Assembly: GCA_905182985.1 (NCBI GenBank)
Contig: CAJJDN010000085.1
Span: forward strand, 69,296 to 133,295
Source of the DNA: Paramecium sonneborni
Lineage: Eukaryota; Ciliophora; Oligohymenophorea; Peniculida; Parameciidae
Length of the DNA: 64,000 nucleotides
Direction of reading: 5' to 3'
A program made the position numbers and the translations under genes. Positions within the stretch are counted from its first letter, which is position 1. Every line of letters starts with the position of its first letter. Of this stretch, positions 11,050 to 24,400 are shown piece after piece. Under the pieces are notes generated by a model. That model was not told the DNA's origin, did no database searches, and saw only the letters and a program-made list of their open reading frames with translations.

Positions 11050-14000
11050 ATGCTTCTAGTTGCCATAAAATTTTTTAAAATTAAGTATTTTTCAAAGCAT
11101 TTTATAAAGTTACGAGTAAGGAAGCAAGTTTAAGCCAAAAAGTATATTGTAAGCAAAAGAAATGATTGGAAAGAAATTTTAAAATAAAATAGCTCTCAAA
11201 ATAAAAAAACCTTAGAATTTATAGATTTTCCTTAATAAAAAGATTCTTTTATTAGTTAATTAATAATAGGTAACACCTTAGTGAAACTCAATCGTTTTGA
11301 AGAAGCTTTGCAAAATTATGATCATGCAATTAATAAAAACCCTGAAATTGCTGATTTCTATATATCAAAATGTGTTTTGAATTAATCTATTTATAATAGG
11401 CAATGTGTTAACATAACTAAACCGTTTTGAAGAAGCTTTATAATATAATGATTATGCAATATAAAGAAATCCTGAGTGTGCAAATTATTATGCTTCAAAA
11501 GGTTTTTTTTATCAATCTATTAAAATAGCAAATATTTTAACATAACTAAATCGTTATGAAGAAGCTTTGTAATATAACGATTATGCAATTTAAAGAAATC
11601 CTGAATGTGCAAATTACTATGCTTAAAAAGGTTTTTTGGATTAATTTATTAAAAATAGCAAATATTTTAACATAACTAAATCGTTATGAAGAAGCTTTGT
11701 AATATAACGAATATGCAATTTAAAGAAATCCTGAATGTGCAAATTACTATGCTTAAAAAGGTTATTTGGATTAATTTATTAAAAATAGCAAATATTTTAA
11801 CATAATTAAATCGTTTTGAAGAAGCTTTGCAATATTATGATGATGCAATTCAAAAAAACCCTGAGTGTGGAAATTATTATGCTTCAAAAGGTTTTTGTCT
11901 CAACCCATTTTATAGGGAACACTTTAGCAAAATTATAACGTTTTGAAGAAGCTTTGCAATGGTTAGATTATGCAATTCAAATAAATCCAGAGTGTGCAAA
12001 TTATTATGCTTCAAAAGGTAATGTATAAATCCATTTTAAGGTTACACTTTAACTTAACTAAATCGATTTGAAGCAGCTTTGTAATATTTAGATTATGCAA
12101 TTCAAAAAAACCCTGAATTTGCTGATTACTATGCTTTCAAAGGTAAAAAATATTAATAATACAGAGCTTATGCTTTAATTCATATGAACCGTTTCGAAGA
12201 AGCTTTATAGTATTAGGATTTCGCTATTCAGAAAAACCCTGAACAAGCTAATTTTTTTAATGACAAAGGTAAAACTAATTATTAATAAATAGCAAATACT
12301 TTAAGCAAAATGAATCGTTTTGAGGAAGCTTTATATTATTATAATGATGCAATTTAAAGAAACCCTCAATGTGCAGATTTTTTTTCTTCGAAAGGTTTTT
12401 TGTATAAATTAATTTATGATAGGTAACACATTAAAAAGACTCAATCGTTTTGAAGAAGCTTTGTAATATTATGACTATGCAATTAAAGTAAATCCAGAGT
12501 GTCCAAATTATTTTTTTTAAAAAGGTTTTTTGGATTAATCTATTAATAATAGGCAATGCGTTAACATAACTAAATCGATTTGAAGAAGCTTTGGAATATT
12601 ATGATTATGCAATTTAAATAAATCCAGAGTGTGCAAATTATTATGCTTAAAAAGGTTTTTTCTATTAATCTACTAGTAATAGGCAATACATTAACATAAC
12701 TAAATAGTTTTGAAGAAGCTTTGTGCTTTTATAACTATGCAATTTTATTAGACAATTAATTCGCTGATTATTATTCATAAAAAGGTTTTTTATAAATTTA
12801 TTAATAATAGGTAACGCCTTAGCGAAACTCCATCGTTTTGAAGAAGCTTTGCAAAATTATGATCATGCAATTAATAAAAACCCTGAAATTGCCGACTATT
12901 TTTCTTTCAAAGGTAAAATATATAGTTTTAAAAAAAGCAAATACTTTAAGTTAATTAAATCGTTTTGAAGAAGCCTTGCTAAATTATGATTATGCAATTA
13001 ATAAAAACCCTGAAATTGCTGATTATTTTTCTTTCAAAGGTAAAATAGATGGTTTTTAAAAAAGCAAATACTTTAAGTTAATTAAATCGTTTTGAAGAAG
13101 CCTTGCTAAATTATGATTATGCAATTAATAAAAACCCTGAAATTGCTGATTATTATTCGTTAAAAGGTAAACTTTATTGTTAATAAAGAGCTAATACTCT
13201 AATCCACTTGAACCGTTTTGAAGAGGCTTTGTAATATTATGATTATGCAATTTAACGAAAGCCTGAATTTGCTGACTATTTTACTTACAAAGGTAAATTA
13301 CATTGTTAATAAAAAGCAAACACTCTAATCAACATGAACCGTTTTGAAGAGGGTTTGTAATATTATGATTAAGCAATTGAAAAAAAGCCTGATTATGCTG
13401 ATTATTTTACTTACAAAGGTAAATTACATTGTTAATAAAAAGCAAACACTCTAACCCACTTGAACCGTTTTGAAGAGGCTTTGTAATATTATGATTATGC
13501 AATTGAAAAAAATCCTGAAGAATATACAAATTACATCAATAAAGGTATTTTCTTCTCATATTTCTAAAAGCTGTTACCTTACTAACATTAAATCGGTTTG
13601 AAGAAGCTTTATAATATTGTGATGATGCCATTTGTAGGAATCCTGATTCGTTTTATCCATTCTTTATTAAAGGTAAATTATCTTTATTAATTTAAGCAAA
13701 AGTTCTATTTAAATTGGGTTATTTTTAAGAAGCTCTTGAATATTGTAATTAAGCAAAATAAAAAAATACACAAAATTCTTAATTTTGCCTATTATAAGGT
13801 TTAAAATTTTATTATTTCCTAAGGAGAGGCTTTAGTTAATATTGATAGCTTTAGAGAAGCGCTTCAAAAAAATATAAAGGGATCCAATTCGAATTCAATT
13901 GATTTTCAGAATCATTTCATTCAAGGTAGACTAAAAGACATTAATTAGAAAACAACTCAAATACATTGATTTTTAAGTAGAAAATACAAAAGCTGAATTA

Positions 14001-14328
14001 CTAAAATCAAGCTTTGATTGATGATGATAAAGATTTTTAATAATAAATGGATGATGTCTTTTCATTACATGCTTCTGAATTAGTTTAAAAAAATAACGAT
14101 AATCCAGATTATTTTTACTTAATAGGTAAAATTGCTCAATAAGATTAAGCTTTACAGCTAAAATAATAGAAAAAGAAAAGCTTGGCTCTTAATTGTTGTG
14201 AAATAGGCATTTCAATAAATGCAGAAAACCCAGATTATTCAATTATCAAAGGTATTTTTTTTAACGATTTAGCCTCTTCTTTAAATAAATTATTGAGTTT
14301 AAAAAAAGCAATTTTATAGGAGGCTTGA
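11050..14328 (+). CDS. TPR-repeat protein built of tandem exon-intron units
   Basis: A tetratricopeptide-repeat protein with about 19 clear repeats plus degenerate ones at both ends. Each unit reads like GNTLVKLNRFEEALQ followed by YDHAINKNPEIADFY, the classic 34-residue TPR helix pair. A short intron (about 22-28 nt, GTTTTT... or GTAAAA...ending TAG) lies after the Lys-Gly of almost every unit, always in the same codon phase. The more divergent 3' part has introns 13921-13943, 14126-14149 and 14251-14271 and ends at TGA 14326-14328. The start at 11050 (MLLVAIKFFKIKYF) is the first ATG in a frame that joins the repeats and is the least certain point. At 11247-11274 the sequence matches an intron but lacks the donor GT and reads through in frame. 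TPR arrays usually serve protein-protein interaction; the partner is unknown. Confidence 0.8.
11275..13800 (+). repeat. tandem 125-130 bp exon-intron TPR units (about 19 copies)
   Basis: The core CGTTTTGAAGAAGCTTTG recurs at roughly 11290, 11418, 11548, 11677, 11811, 11939, 12064, 12191, 12318, 12441, 12572, 12704, 12832, 12960, 13089, 13215, 13341, 13466 and 13594 with few changes. Every copy includes one 34-codon exon plus its own intron, so the array grew by duplicating exon and intron together. Some neighbours are much more alike than others (12960 and 13089 units; 13341 and 13466 units; also 11290 and 12832), suggesting recent local duplication or conversion. Confidence 0.9.
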
Positions 14329-14751
14329 AGATATTTATTTTGTGAAAAATATTAATTCAAAAGTTATTATTTTAAGATTAATCCATTTTTATCTCATTTT
14401 AATAATGATTTTTTTCTTTACAAAGTTTTAAATTTAACATCATTGTCGTTGTTGCTTTTATCGAATTAGAAAAAATATTTAAAACATAGTTTTTTGACAG
14501 AAATATAATGGCCAGAATCCGTATTTAAATAGTAAATAGTAAAATGATTTAAATAAATTAATCACAAATATCATTTTTCGGTACACTCTAATAAACTACC
14601 AAAATCGCAGTTAAATCTTATCTGTATGTAAATATTCTCTTTCAGCCTTCTTCAAAAACTAATGAACGCAATGAATTCATTTAGAATACAGCTGGTTTTG
14701 TATTTTTCTATTATTTTCGAAATTATTGAACACATTATAGAAAAAATTCAC
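14329..14751. other. intergenic, no gene seen
   Basis: AT-rich DNA after the TPR gene. Short frames on either strand show no recognisable motif; some may be the far end of the decayed dynein sequence to the right. Confidence 0.4.
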
Positions 14752-15847
14752 CAATTTACATCAAATAGGAAATACTTGTTAACTTTGAATAATTTGAGGA
14801 TAATTATAAAAAGAGCAATTAATTTTCCAAAGTTAAAATCGAATATTTTAAAGAGTTTAATCATATTAATGAATGATTAATTATTATATTTTGAACATTA
14901 AAATTAAAGTCGCAATTCTTATTTCTTCTCTCAAAAAGCTTTGATTTGATTTTACAAATAATAAGATATAATTTTTATAAAAGTTAGTTTATATAAAAAT
15001 TTACAGAAGCAAAAAATCCTTTTTAATTGATTAAATAATGAAATCTTGAGTAGGTAAAAAATCCAAATAAAATTTATCATTATCAGGTTTGCTAAAATAA
15101 ACAGTATTTAATTATTCTGATATAATATAATATAAAATTAAGAAAAATAAAGCATTTAAACATATAAGCCATCTAAAATAATTTATCTTTTCAAAAACAA
15201 AGTATACCATTTAATTGCTATCTTTCAATATTTTCCACTTATTCTGCAATAGTAGTATGATTGTCAGCATATTCCTAATTGATTAAAAAAGGAAGAATAT
15301 ATAATTTATGGATATATTCTATTTGAAATTAATCTTCTCAGTACTTTTAGAATTAATAACTTTTAAGTTATTGATCCCTTAAAAAATTATTGGAAAACAA
15401 TCATTTTAAACTGATTATTTTTGAAACTTTGATTATGTTTTTAATAATAAAAAATAACTTTATTTAATTATGGTTTTACTTGATTGAATTGAAAATATTT
15501 TAATTAATAAATTAATCATTTTTGAAAGATAAATCGAAGCTTTCTCGTTATCCTTAATTTATCACTCAATTAATTGTATTTATCTCTTTACTTTGTAATA
15601 CTAAGATTCTCGAATTTCTACAATGGTCTTAATGCATTTATAAAAACATTAACAAACAAATGATACTCTTTAACCTTGTTCTTCTGAGATAGAATGGATA
15701 TATTAAAGCTATTATTATTATTTATCGTTTATTTTTTCTATTTCTAAAGCTCTAAGTTTTCCCAAAAATTACATATTATAAATTATCTTTTAACAAGCAG
15801 ACCAATTTTAATTTTCTTCTCTAAATGTATGACTCAATAAAATGCAC
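14752..15847. repeat. left copy of a 1,096 bp duplication abutting N15848
   Basis: This block is repeated at 15849-16944, separated only by one N. Every line I compared was identical. It contains part of the dynein-like relic (15562-15847, minus strand). Best explained as an overlap between two contigs that was not collapsed. Confidence 0.9.
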
Positions 15848-15848
15848 N

Positions 15849-16944
15849 CAATTTACATCAAATAGGAAATACTTGTTAACTTTGAATAATTTGAGGATAA
15901 TTATAAAAAGAGCAATTAATTTTCCAAAGTTAAAATCGAATATTTTAAAGAGTTTAATCATATTAATGAATGATTAATTATTATATTTTGAACATTAAAA
16001 TTAAAGTCGCAATTCTTATTTCTTCTCTCAAAAAGCTTTGATTTGATTTTACAAATAATAAGATATAATTTTTATAAAAGTTAGTTTATATAAAAATTTA
16101 CAGAAGCAAAAAATCCTTTTTAATTGATTAAATAATGAAATCTTGAGTAGGTAAAAAATCCAAATAAAATTTATCATTATCAGGTTTGCTAAAATAAACA
16201 GTATTTAATTATTCTGATATAATATAATATAAAATTAAGAAAAATAAAGCATTTAAACATATAAGCCATCTAAAATAATTTATCTTTTCAAAAACAAAGT
16301 ATACCATTTAATTGCTATCTTTCAATATTTTCCACTTATTCTGCAATAGTAGTATGATTGTCAGCATATTCCTAATTGATTAAAAAAGGAAGAATATATA
16401 ATTTATGGATATATTCTATTTGAAATTAATCTTCTCAGTACTTTTAGAATTAATAACTTTTAAGTTATTGATCCCTTAAAAAATTATTGGAAAACAATCA
16501 TTTTAAACTGATTATTTTTGAAACTTTGATTATGTTTTTAATAATAAAAAATAACTTTATTTAATTATGGTTTTACTTGATTGAATTGAAAATATTTTAA
16601 TTAATAAATTAATCATTTTTGAAAGATAAATCGAAGCTTTCTCGTTATCCTTAATTTATCACTCAATTAATTGTATTTATCTCTTTACTTTGTAATACTA
16701 AGATTCTCGAATTTCTACAATGGTCTTAATGCATTTATAAAAACATTAACAAACAAATGATACTCTTTAACCTTGTTCTTCTGAGATAGAATGGATATAT
16801 TAAAGCTATTATTATTATTTATCGTTTATTTTTTCTATTTCTAAAGCTCTAAGTTTTCCCAAAAATTACATATTATAAATTATCTTTTAACAAGCAGACC
16901 AATTTTAATTTTCTTCTCTAAATGTATGACTCAATAAAATGCAC
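15849..16944. repeat. right copy of the 1,096 bp duplication after N15848
   Basis: Matches 14752-15847 at a constant offset of 1,097. The right copy runs on directly into the rest of the dynein-like relic, so this is the copy to keep when reading that gene. Confidence 0.9.
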
Positions 16945-17392
16945 ACAATTATCATCACTTTTTCTACAATTATTGGGGGATGAGCGAATCTTTTAATCTG
17001 TGATATATCTTATTTATCTAGTCCGTTTAAGCCATATTCAGCATTTTATTTTCTTTGTATTAAATCCTAAAGATTTTCATTTTCTGGATTTTTTTGAGTA
17101 TATTCTGATTATCTTATTTATGTTATTTTTTAAAATTATTGAATTTGAGCCATTCTTTATGAAATCATTTGAATTATAGTTTAATTGGCTCTTTGGCTGC
17201 TAATCTAAAACCTAAGTAACTTTTAAATTCAACAAATTGTAAAATTTGATTAAATACCTCAGGTCTAACTTTATGAAGCAGATTCTATGAATTTAAACTT
17301 TCTATAAAAAAACCCTTTATTTAGTTTTAAACTCCTTAATTTTGATTCTATATAGATAATAGCTGTAAGTCTTTTTATAGATTCTTTAACAT
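16659..17392 (-). pseudogene. dynein heavy chain fragment (pre-stalk region), decayed
   Basis: Translation on the minus strand gives two frames. The first starts at ATG 17390-17392 and reaches RPEVFNQILQFVEFKSYLGF, ending at a TGA about 17170. The second contains GLNGLDKQDISQIKRFAHPP, then IIVEKVMIIVCILL and NWSACQKIIYNMQFLGKL. That order matches the segment of dynein heavy chains leading into the microtubule-binding stalk (LDK-DI--LK-F--PP--V, then W---K--L----FL--L). The frames need a one-base shift near 17178 and a TGA stops the second at 16659-16661, after which sequence still vaguely resembles the stalk coiled coil. No P-loop modules are present. Dynein heavy chains exceed 4,000 residues, so this is a small relic. 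Part of it appears twice because of the duplication around N15848. Confidence 0.7.
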
Positions 17393-17462
17393 AATATTAA
17401 TAATATATAAATAAAGACAAAAAGAATATAAATATTAAATCATATATAAAAGAGTAATGTTA

Positions 17463-20400
17463 TCAATTTGAATTATCTGAAGGAATTTAGGATTTAGTAA
17501 ATGGGAGATCAGGAAATTTTGGATTTTCTCTTACAAATCTTTTCATTACTATATATAGTTTTCTGCATTTTTATATCAAGTAAATTATGATGAAAGATAT
17601 AATAGTAGTTGCAATTGAAAGAATAATAATTATAAATTACATTTAACTGTCACTTTCATCAATAAGCTCTTGATTCTAAATTTAATTTTCTATCTCACAT
17701 TAATCTAATGTAGTGTTAATAATATATCCCTGTTAGCAAATTTAACACTAATTTTCATTCAAGCATTGAGAACATGAATTAATATTACAAATTATTGGTA
17801 TTTATTGACATTAACCATCATTTTATAGAGTATATCCCTATTTACATTATTAACATTAATTATTTGTACATGTTATACAATTCTCTTAACATTTAATACA
17901 TTATTTTTAAATTAATTTAAATGGTTCTATACAGGTTATACAATCATTTAATGATGAACATTTTGAACAATTATCTGAACATTTGTCACATTTTTCATTA
18001 TTCATATAATACCCATCTGCACAGATAATACATTGAGTTAATGAACTACAAGTGAAACAAGGAGCAACACATTTTTCACATTTTCCATCTTCAGTTAAAA
18101 ATTGTTAATTAGAACAAACCAAACATCTACCTTCATTGCATGAATTGCATCCCTGATCACATTTTACACATTCATAAAGAAAATCTTTTTACTATATTAA
18201 TTAATATCCATATTCACAAATCGTACAACTTTTTGTTTAAACTTAACAAGATTAACATCCTTGATTACATTTTTCACATTTCATATCAGGTGTTAAAAAA
18301 TATCCTTCAAAACATGATGTACATTAATCACTTTTTATTGAGCAAGTTTTACAATTAGAACTACATGGATGACATTCTTGATCAATTAAATAATATCCTG
18401 GTAAACATGTCTTACAAATATAAAGGTCATCTAATAAGTGATTACATAATGAACAATACTGACGACAGCTTTAACAATTTTAATCTATACATTAAGGGCA
18501 TTTTCCATTAGATAATTAAAAACCTGGATAACAAGATGTACAAAAATCGCTTTTGTTTTTACAAGTCTTACATGAAGGGTCACATAATAGACATTAATTA
18601 TTATAAAAATAGTATCCATCTAAACAATCTATGCATTCTTCAAATGATTTGCAATTTTTACAAGGAGAGTTACATTTGAAAGCATTTATTTCATTTATAT
18701 CAGTTATAGAATAATCTATATAATATAATTGATTTGAAATTGTTAGACAAAATTAATCACTCATACAATTATTACAAGGGAATTTGCAGTTTATACAAAT
18801 TTCTGATTTTTTATAAGATTTTTCTTCACATATTATACAAGTTTTTAATTCTTTACAAATTAAACAATACTACAAGCATTTATCACAAGAATTGCTAAGT
18901 GTATTATAAAACTCTCTTTATAAAAGGCATAGAGGTGTAACATTAATGATATCTTCCACACATTTTCCATCGATTAATTGATATCCATTTTAACAATGCA
19001 CACAATTTAGTTAATTACAACTAATACAATAGGATCCAAAAAGTTCATTGCATTGTTAACATTTTCCATTTTGTAAAATATATGGAAATGTACACTCTAA
19101 ACATGTTTGTTCATTTGTGCAGTTAGTACAATAATTTGGACAATTAATGCATTCAAAAGGTTTATTAATTTTGCTGGGATAAAATCCAACTTAACATAGA
19201 TCACATTAGATAAGTTTATGAATAATATCATAATAGCATGTATCTTAACAATAGAGAGGACATTCTAAAAATAAGAATTGATGCTATACCATAACATTAA
19301 TAATTGTATAAATAGAATTTTTCGAGACAACCAACGCATAATAAACTTTCATCTAAATAACAGGTTGTACATGGAATTGGACATTTAATACATTTAAATT
19401 CTTCTTTCATGTAGTAATATTGTTCATTAATACAAGAAAGACATTTTGTTTAAGTTAAACAAGTTAAACAAGGAGATTAACATTGTTTACATTGAAAATT
19501 GTCAAGATAAAAATGATTGGAAATACAATCGATACAAGTTTCTTTATTAGAACAAGTTAAACAGGGTTATTAGCATGAATAACAATAAAAATCATCATCA
19601 TTCCTATAGTATTAGATGGGACAATCCTTACATAAACATTAATCAAGATAATTGATACAAATATTAGTACATTATGATACGATTCCATTATAAATATGAT
19701 ATCCTATTTAACATTTAATGCAATAATCTTATTCTTAGCATTGAAAACAGTTCTCTTAACATTTAATACATTAATTATTATGCAAATAATATCCATCTTC
19801 ACAAATAATACAGATATCTTAAAAATTACAAGATAGACATTTATTTGGACATTAAATACATTGATGAATTATATCAAGTTAATATCCATCATTGCATTTT
19901 GTACATTAACAATTATGATCATATTGATCACACATAAATAATGTTTAGAATTCTTAACAAGTAAAACATTGAGTATTATGTAAAATGAATTATTATTTAC
20001 ATGTTATACAATCTTTGCCATTTATACATGTTTTACATCTTATTTAACATTATAAACAAACTTTCTTTTCAGTATCTAAATAATAACCTTCTTAACATCT
20101 GATTGAATGATCAGATAGTAGACATACTTCTTTAGTACAAGTTAAACAATCACTTGGACATTGAGATTAACAAATACCATAATAAAGATAATATCCATTT
20201 TGATTATCACAAATACATTATTGATTCTTTAAAATATAAGGTGGTTAGCATGTCTCTATTATAATTGTATTTCCATTAAATTAGTAATCTAAACTATTTA
20301 ATGGTCTCTGAAATTATATATATAATATATCATTTATTATTAAATCTAACTCAGAGTCAATTAAGAAGTAATTATGTTCATATGCTAAATAATACAATAA

Positions 20401-21319
20401 AACCATATTTCCATCTGCAATTTCTAATATACGATTTTGAGTTTAGGGTTAGACATCTCCATTTTCAGTTAATGCAATTTATAAAAAGACATTTCCAATA
20501 TAATTGTTTAATTAGAATTGATAAATAACAAATTTCCATGTATTTGTATTGATTAATCTTGTTCCTTTATACATTTAGTAATTGGATGAATTAACATTAG
20601 CAGCCCAAAAAACCTGATAATCATGAGTAAGTTTAATTCCTAAAGCAAACATGTTATTAAATTGTTATTTGTAAGCTTAGCCTTAAGGGTATTAAGTATT
20701 TGGATTGATAATTTTATTAGATTCCAATTAAGAAATATATTAAAATTAATGGATATCATCTTTTACTACTCCACTATTGACCATATAATTAAGACCTTGA
20801 ATAGTAATAGAAGAGTAGGAATACTTATCCTATAATCTATTAACATATTATTCTAATGACAAAATATATGAAAATTATAGAATTGATAAATTGAATTGTA
20901 TGTCTAAATAGAATAAGCATGAATACTTTAACAATTATATGTATACCAAACTTCAAAATATCCTTCTGCACATACACAAACATTATTACTATCTAATATT
21001 CTATGAGTAATCTCTTAATCTCCACAATTAGTACATTTAGATGGGTTAGTGGAATCACAATTAATGCAATTTGAAGGACATTCTAAATTATATTTAATAA
21101 ATTACATAAACACTCTTATCCTCCTATATCTACATAATTTTATTTGCATATACATACATTCATATCTGTTTTCTCTTTCTAAAGATATCTTGTACTTGGA
21201 CAGCTTGAACATAATTCAAATGAATTATCACATTATTCACAATGATATTCACCTAATTAATAAGCAAACTAATTACAAGATCGGATTAGTTTAACTGTAG
21301 CTAATAATAGAAGAATCAT
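17463..21319 (-). CDS. cysteine-rich repeat type I membrane protein
   Basis: About 1,278 residues. The N-terminus (MILLLLATVKLIRSC, ATG 21317-21319) is a short hydrophobic leader. Cysteine-rich repeats of the furin/EGF-like kind follow (CPSNCINCDSTNPSKCTNCG and many CxxC...CxxC units) over nearly the whole length. The exception is residues about 150-330, a cysteine-poor part that includes FWAANVNSSNYQMYKGTRL and could be a laminin-G/lectin-like domain. Near the C-terminus lies one membrane segment (FIIIILSIATTIISFIIIYL) and a basic 40-residue tail ending at TGA 17463-17465. One intron is needed, 21083-21105 (23 nt). Such proteins are abundant in ciliates and sit at the cell surface or in secretory membranes; ligand and function are unknown. 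Its start lies about 100 bp from the K+ channel stop; both are on the minus strand. Confidence 0.85.
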
Positions 21320-21422
21320 ATAATTTAGATTATTAATAATAATCTTCAGTATTATGATAGTAATATATTGAAATTAGAATAATTTAATTATAAATAAATA
21401 TTTAAATTAAATGATTCTTTAA

Positions 21423-24400
21423 TCAAGCAATTATTGAATCTTATGAAGGAAACTATGAGGGTAATATTTAGCTAAATCTTATATTCTTATTTGAAGATGT
21501 TGACATTTTCTTTAATTATAAATTGTTTCTTAATTATATCATTCTCATTTTATTTTTTATTTTTTTAAACTTGTTTTTTTCTATTATTGCTTCATTCATT
21601 CTATTACGTCTTAATTTTAGATATTTCAGTATATAATTAAAGGGGAAAAACATGAATTTAGATAATCTATCTATTATATCTTTTTGCCAAGTGTGAATAT
21701 TCTTATTGGCTATATCAATTATTTATTGAACATTATGATGACTATAATAATAATCATAATTTTTTAAAACTTCAAAGTTCTCTATACTATTTTCATTTAA
21801 TCTCCAAAATAGAGGTTCAATTTAACTTAATGCATTTTTAACAATAGATTCCTCTTAATCTTGTTTTATCAATTTATTATAAAGAAGTATAATATTTTCA
21901 TTTTATAAATTTTAGAATTCTAAGGCCATATGTTATTCTTCCATATCTTCATCTTAAATATGTCTAACAGTAAATGTAGTAGTAGTACTCTTTTTAATTT
22001 ATTTATTTTATGGATGGATAGTCATTTTTCTAATAATTCTACCTTAATTTAATTATTATCTTAATTCTCCCTTAAGATCAATATCCGTTTCCCTTATTAA
22101 ATTCTTTTAAATTCTAATACTACTTAGTAAATCAGCACATTAAACAGATTATGGAGGAGGATGTACTTATTAAATATTAGGAGTAGCTTTTATAAAGTCA
22201 AAAGAATTAGTAGGTTCAACAGAATTAGATTCTAGAATATCAGATTCTTAATAAAGGTATATTTTTAATTATTAATTTATTTTTGGTTGATTAGCACTAA
22301 CAAAAACTTTAGCGAACTCAGTCACTAATTCTTTCTCTGATAAAGCTAAAAATAAATTTTTATTTGTTCTTCTTGAAAATGGAGCTCTTTATTAATTTTT
22401 AGAACTTTAATGTTTTTTAATGACAACTTCTCTATTTGATTTAAGTTGAATATAAGGACATTATGCTAAAGAATGTTCAAAATGTTAACAAGCAGGACAA
22501 TAAACACTCTTATTTAAAACAGTTGAATCAATATTTAGAATAATGGAATCTTTTAATTAACAATATTTTTAAAAATCTTCTGGAAAATCCTTGATAGTTT
22601 AAAGGAAATCTTATTTTGATAAAACCAAAAGACTGACATATCCAACAGCTTTAAATAATTCCATTTCTGGATCTTCATTAATGAATTCTTTAACACAAAG
22701 GAATTCTCCTAAATTAATTATAGTATTCATTTTAGATCTTTATTTTGAATCTTTATGTTAATATAATAAGTGTCCTTATTCAATAAAGCACAAATGATGT
22801 TGACCATTAAAATCGATTTAAAATGTATTCTCAGGTGGAATAACTTAAAAATATTAAATTTATATTACTTTTTCTTTTAATACTTTTAAATAGAGCATTT
22901 CTAAATTCTTAACTAAAGAATTATTGAAGAAGTATAGATTTTTCAATAAATACTTTATGAGCCTATTTATCTAATTCTTCTTTTAATTCATCAGATAATT
23001 AACTCAACAAGGCTTATTCTATATCTAGGTCTACTTCATCATCTTCTTTCCATCTATAAGTTAAATACTCTTTAATTCTGAGAATAAACATTATATTCTT
23101 ACTAGTGTTATAAAGCAAACGGAATGTTTCGTTTACTCATGTATTTATTGATTACTCTCATTTTTTAATTTCTTTCTACTTAATTTTAAGTAATGTCATT
23201 CATAATACCTCCAATAAAATTAACACTATATGAAAACCATAAACAAGCACCAAGAATAAATATTATAGTTACTATTTTTTCACTTGGATTTTTTGGTACA
23301 TTATCACCATAACCTATGGTCAACATTGTTACTATTGCAAAGTATAAAGCCTCTAAATATTATAATTGCCAAGATTTATCACCTAACTCTTTAAATTATA
23401 TCCAAGAATCCTCTATTTCTAAACTTGATATCCAAAACCATACACAACTAAATAAATGTAAAATATAAAATAAAGTGGCTGCAAACTTTAATAATCCCAA
23501 TATTCCTCTTTAAGGTCTTGTAAAATATGATAATTATTCACTTTTTGATAATATTTCATAAACATATGAATATTATGTTAGAGTAAATAATGTGAATAAC
23601 TTATAATATTAATCTTATGGTTCTATTGATATAAATATTATTAATATTATTATTGATAAAAAATCTATAAACATAGATTTCTTAGCCTAATAAACAATCA
23701 ATCTCCATCTATCTTTTATAGCTTATCCATTTAAATATTATTATGTATTTATTCTTATTAAAAAATCCATTATTAGAATAACTATTATTATTATACTTAA
23801 TATAATATTCTTATCAAACATTATTTATGTTTAAAATGCTACTTCTAATGGTATTAAAAATACTAATATTATTCTAAAAACTACAGCAAATAAATCCCAC
23901 TACATCTTAAATAATGATTCTGATTATATTAATGGAATTTTATCAATTAAGTTTTATAAGAATTTTATTGCCTGTTTTTTTATATTTTAGTAGTATTGCT
24001 TTACTGTTTCCATTCTGCTCTCCTCTAAAGATGATTACATCTTCAATAACTTTTTCATTGCTTTTAATGTAAATCCTGCTCTTTATATAGACTTAGTGTA
24101 TTGCAAAACTACATTACTATCTGCTGCTTTATCACCAATCAAATTCAAATGAGTTTAATTTAATGTCTCTATTATTTTTCTCTTTATCTAAAGTTTCTCC
24201 AAAAATCTTTTTATCAAAAAGAATGCCATCATACTTGAACCAGTTTAATGTTGTTTATTATTTGTAGGTGTATTTATAAGAGTTCTATTTGTCTCAGGAG
24301 TATTTTGCTGAATGCTTTTCAATGTAATATTCTCCATCTTCTAACCATTTAAATCATTATACCCTTCTATACTCTTTATACTTTATGTTTAGCTATATAA

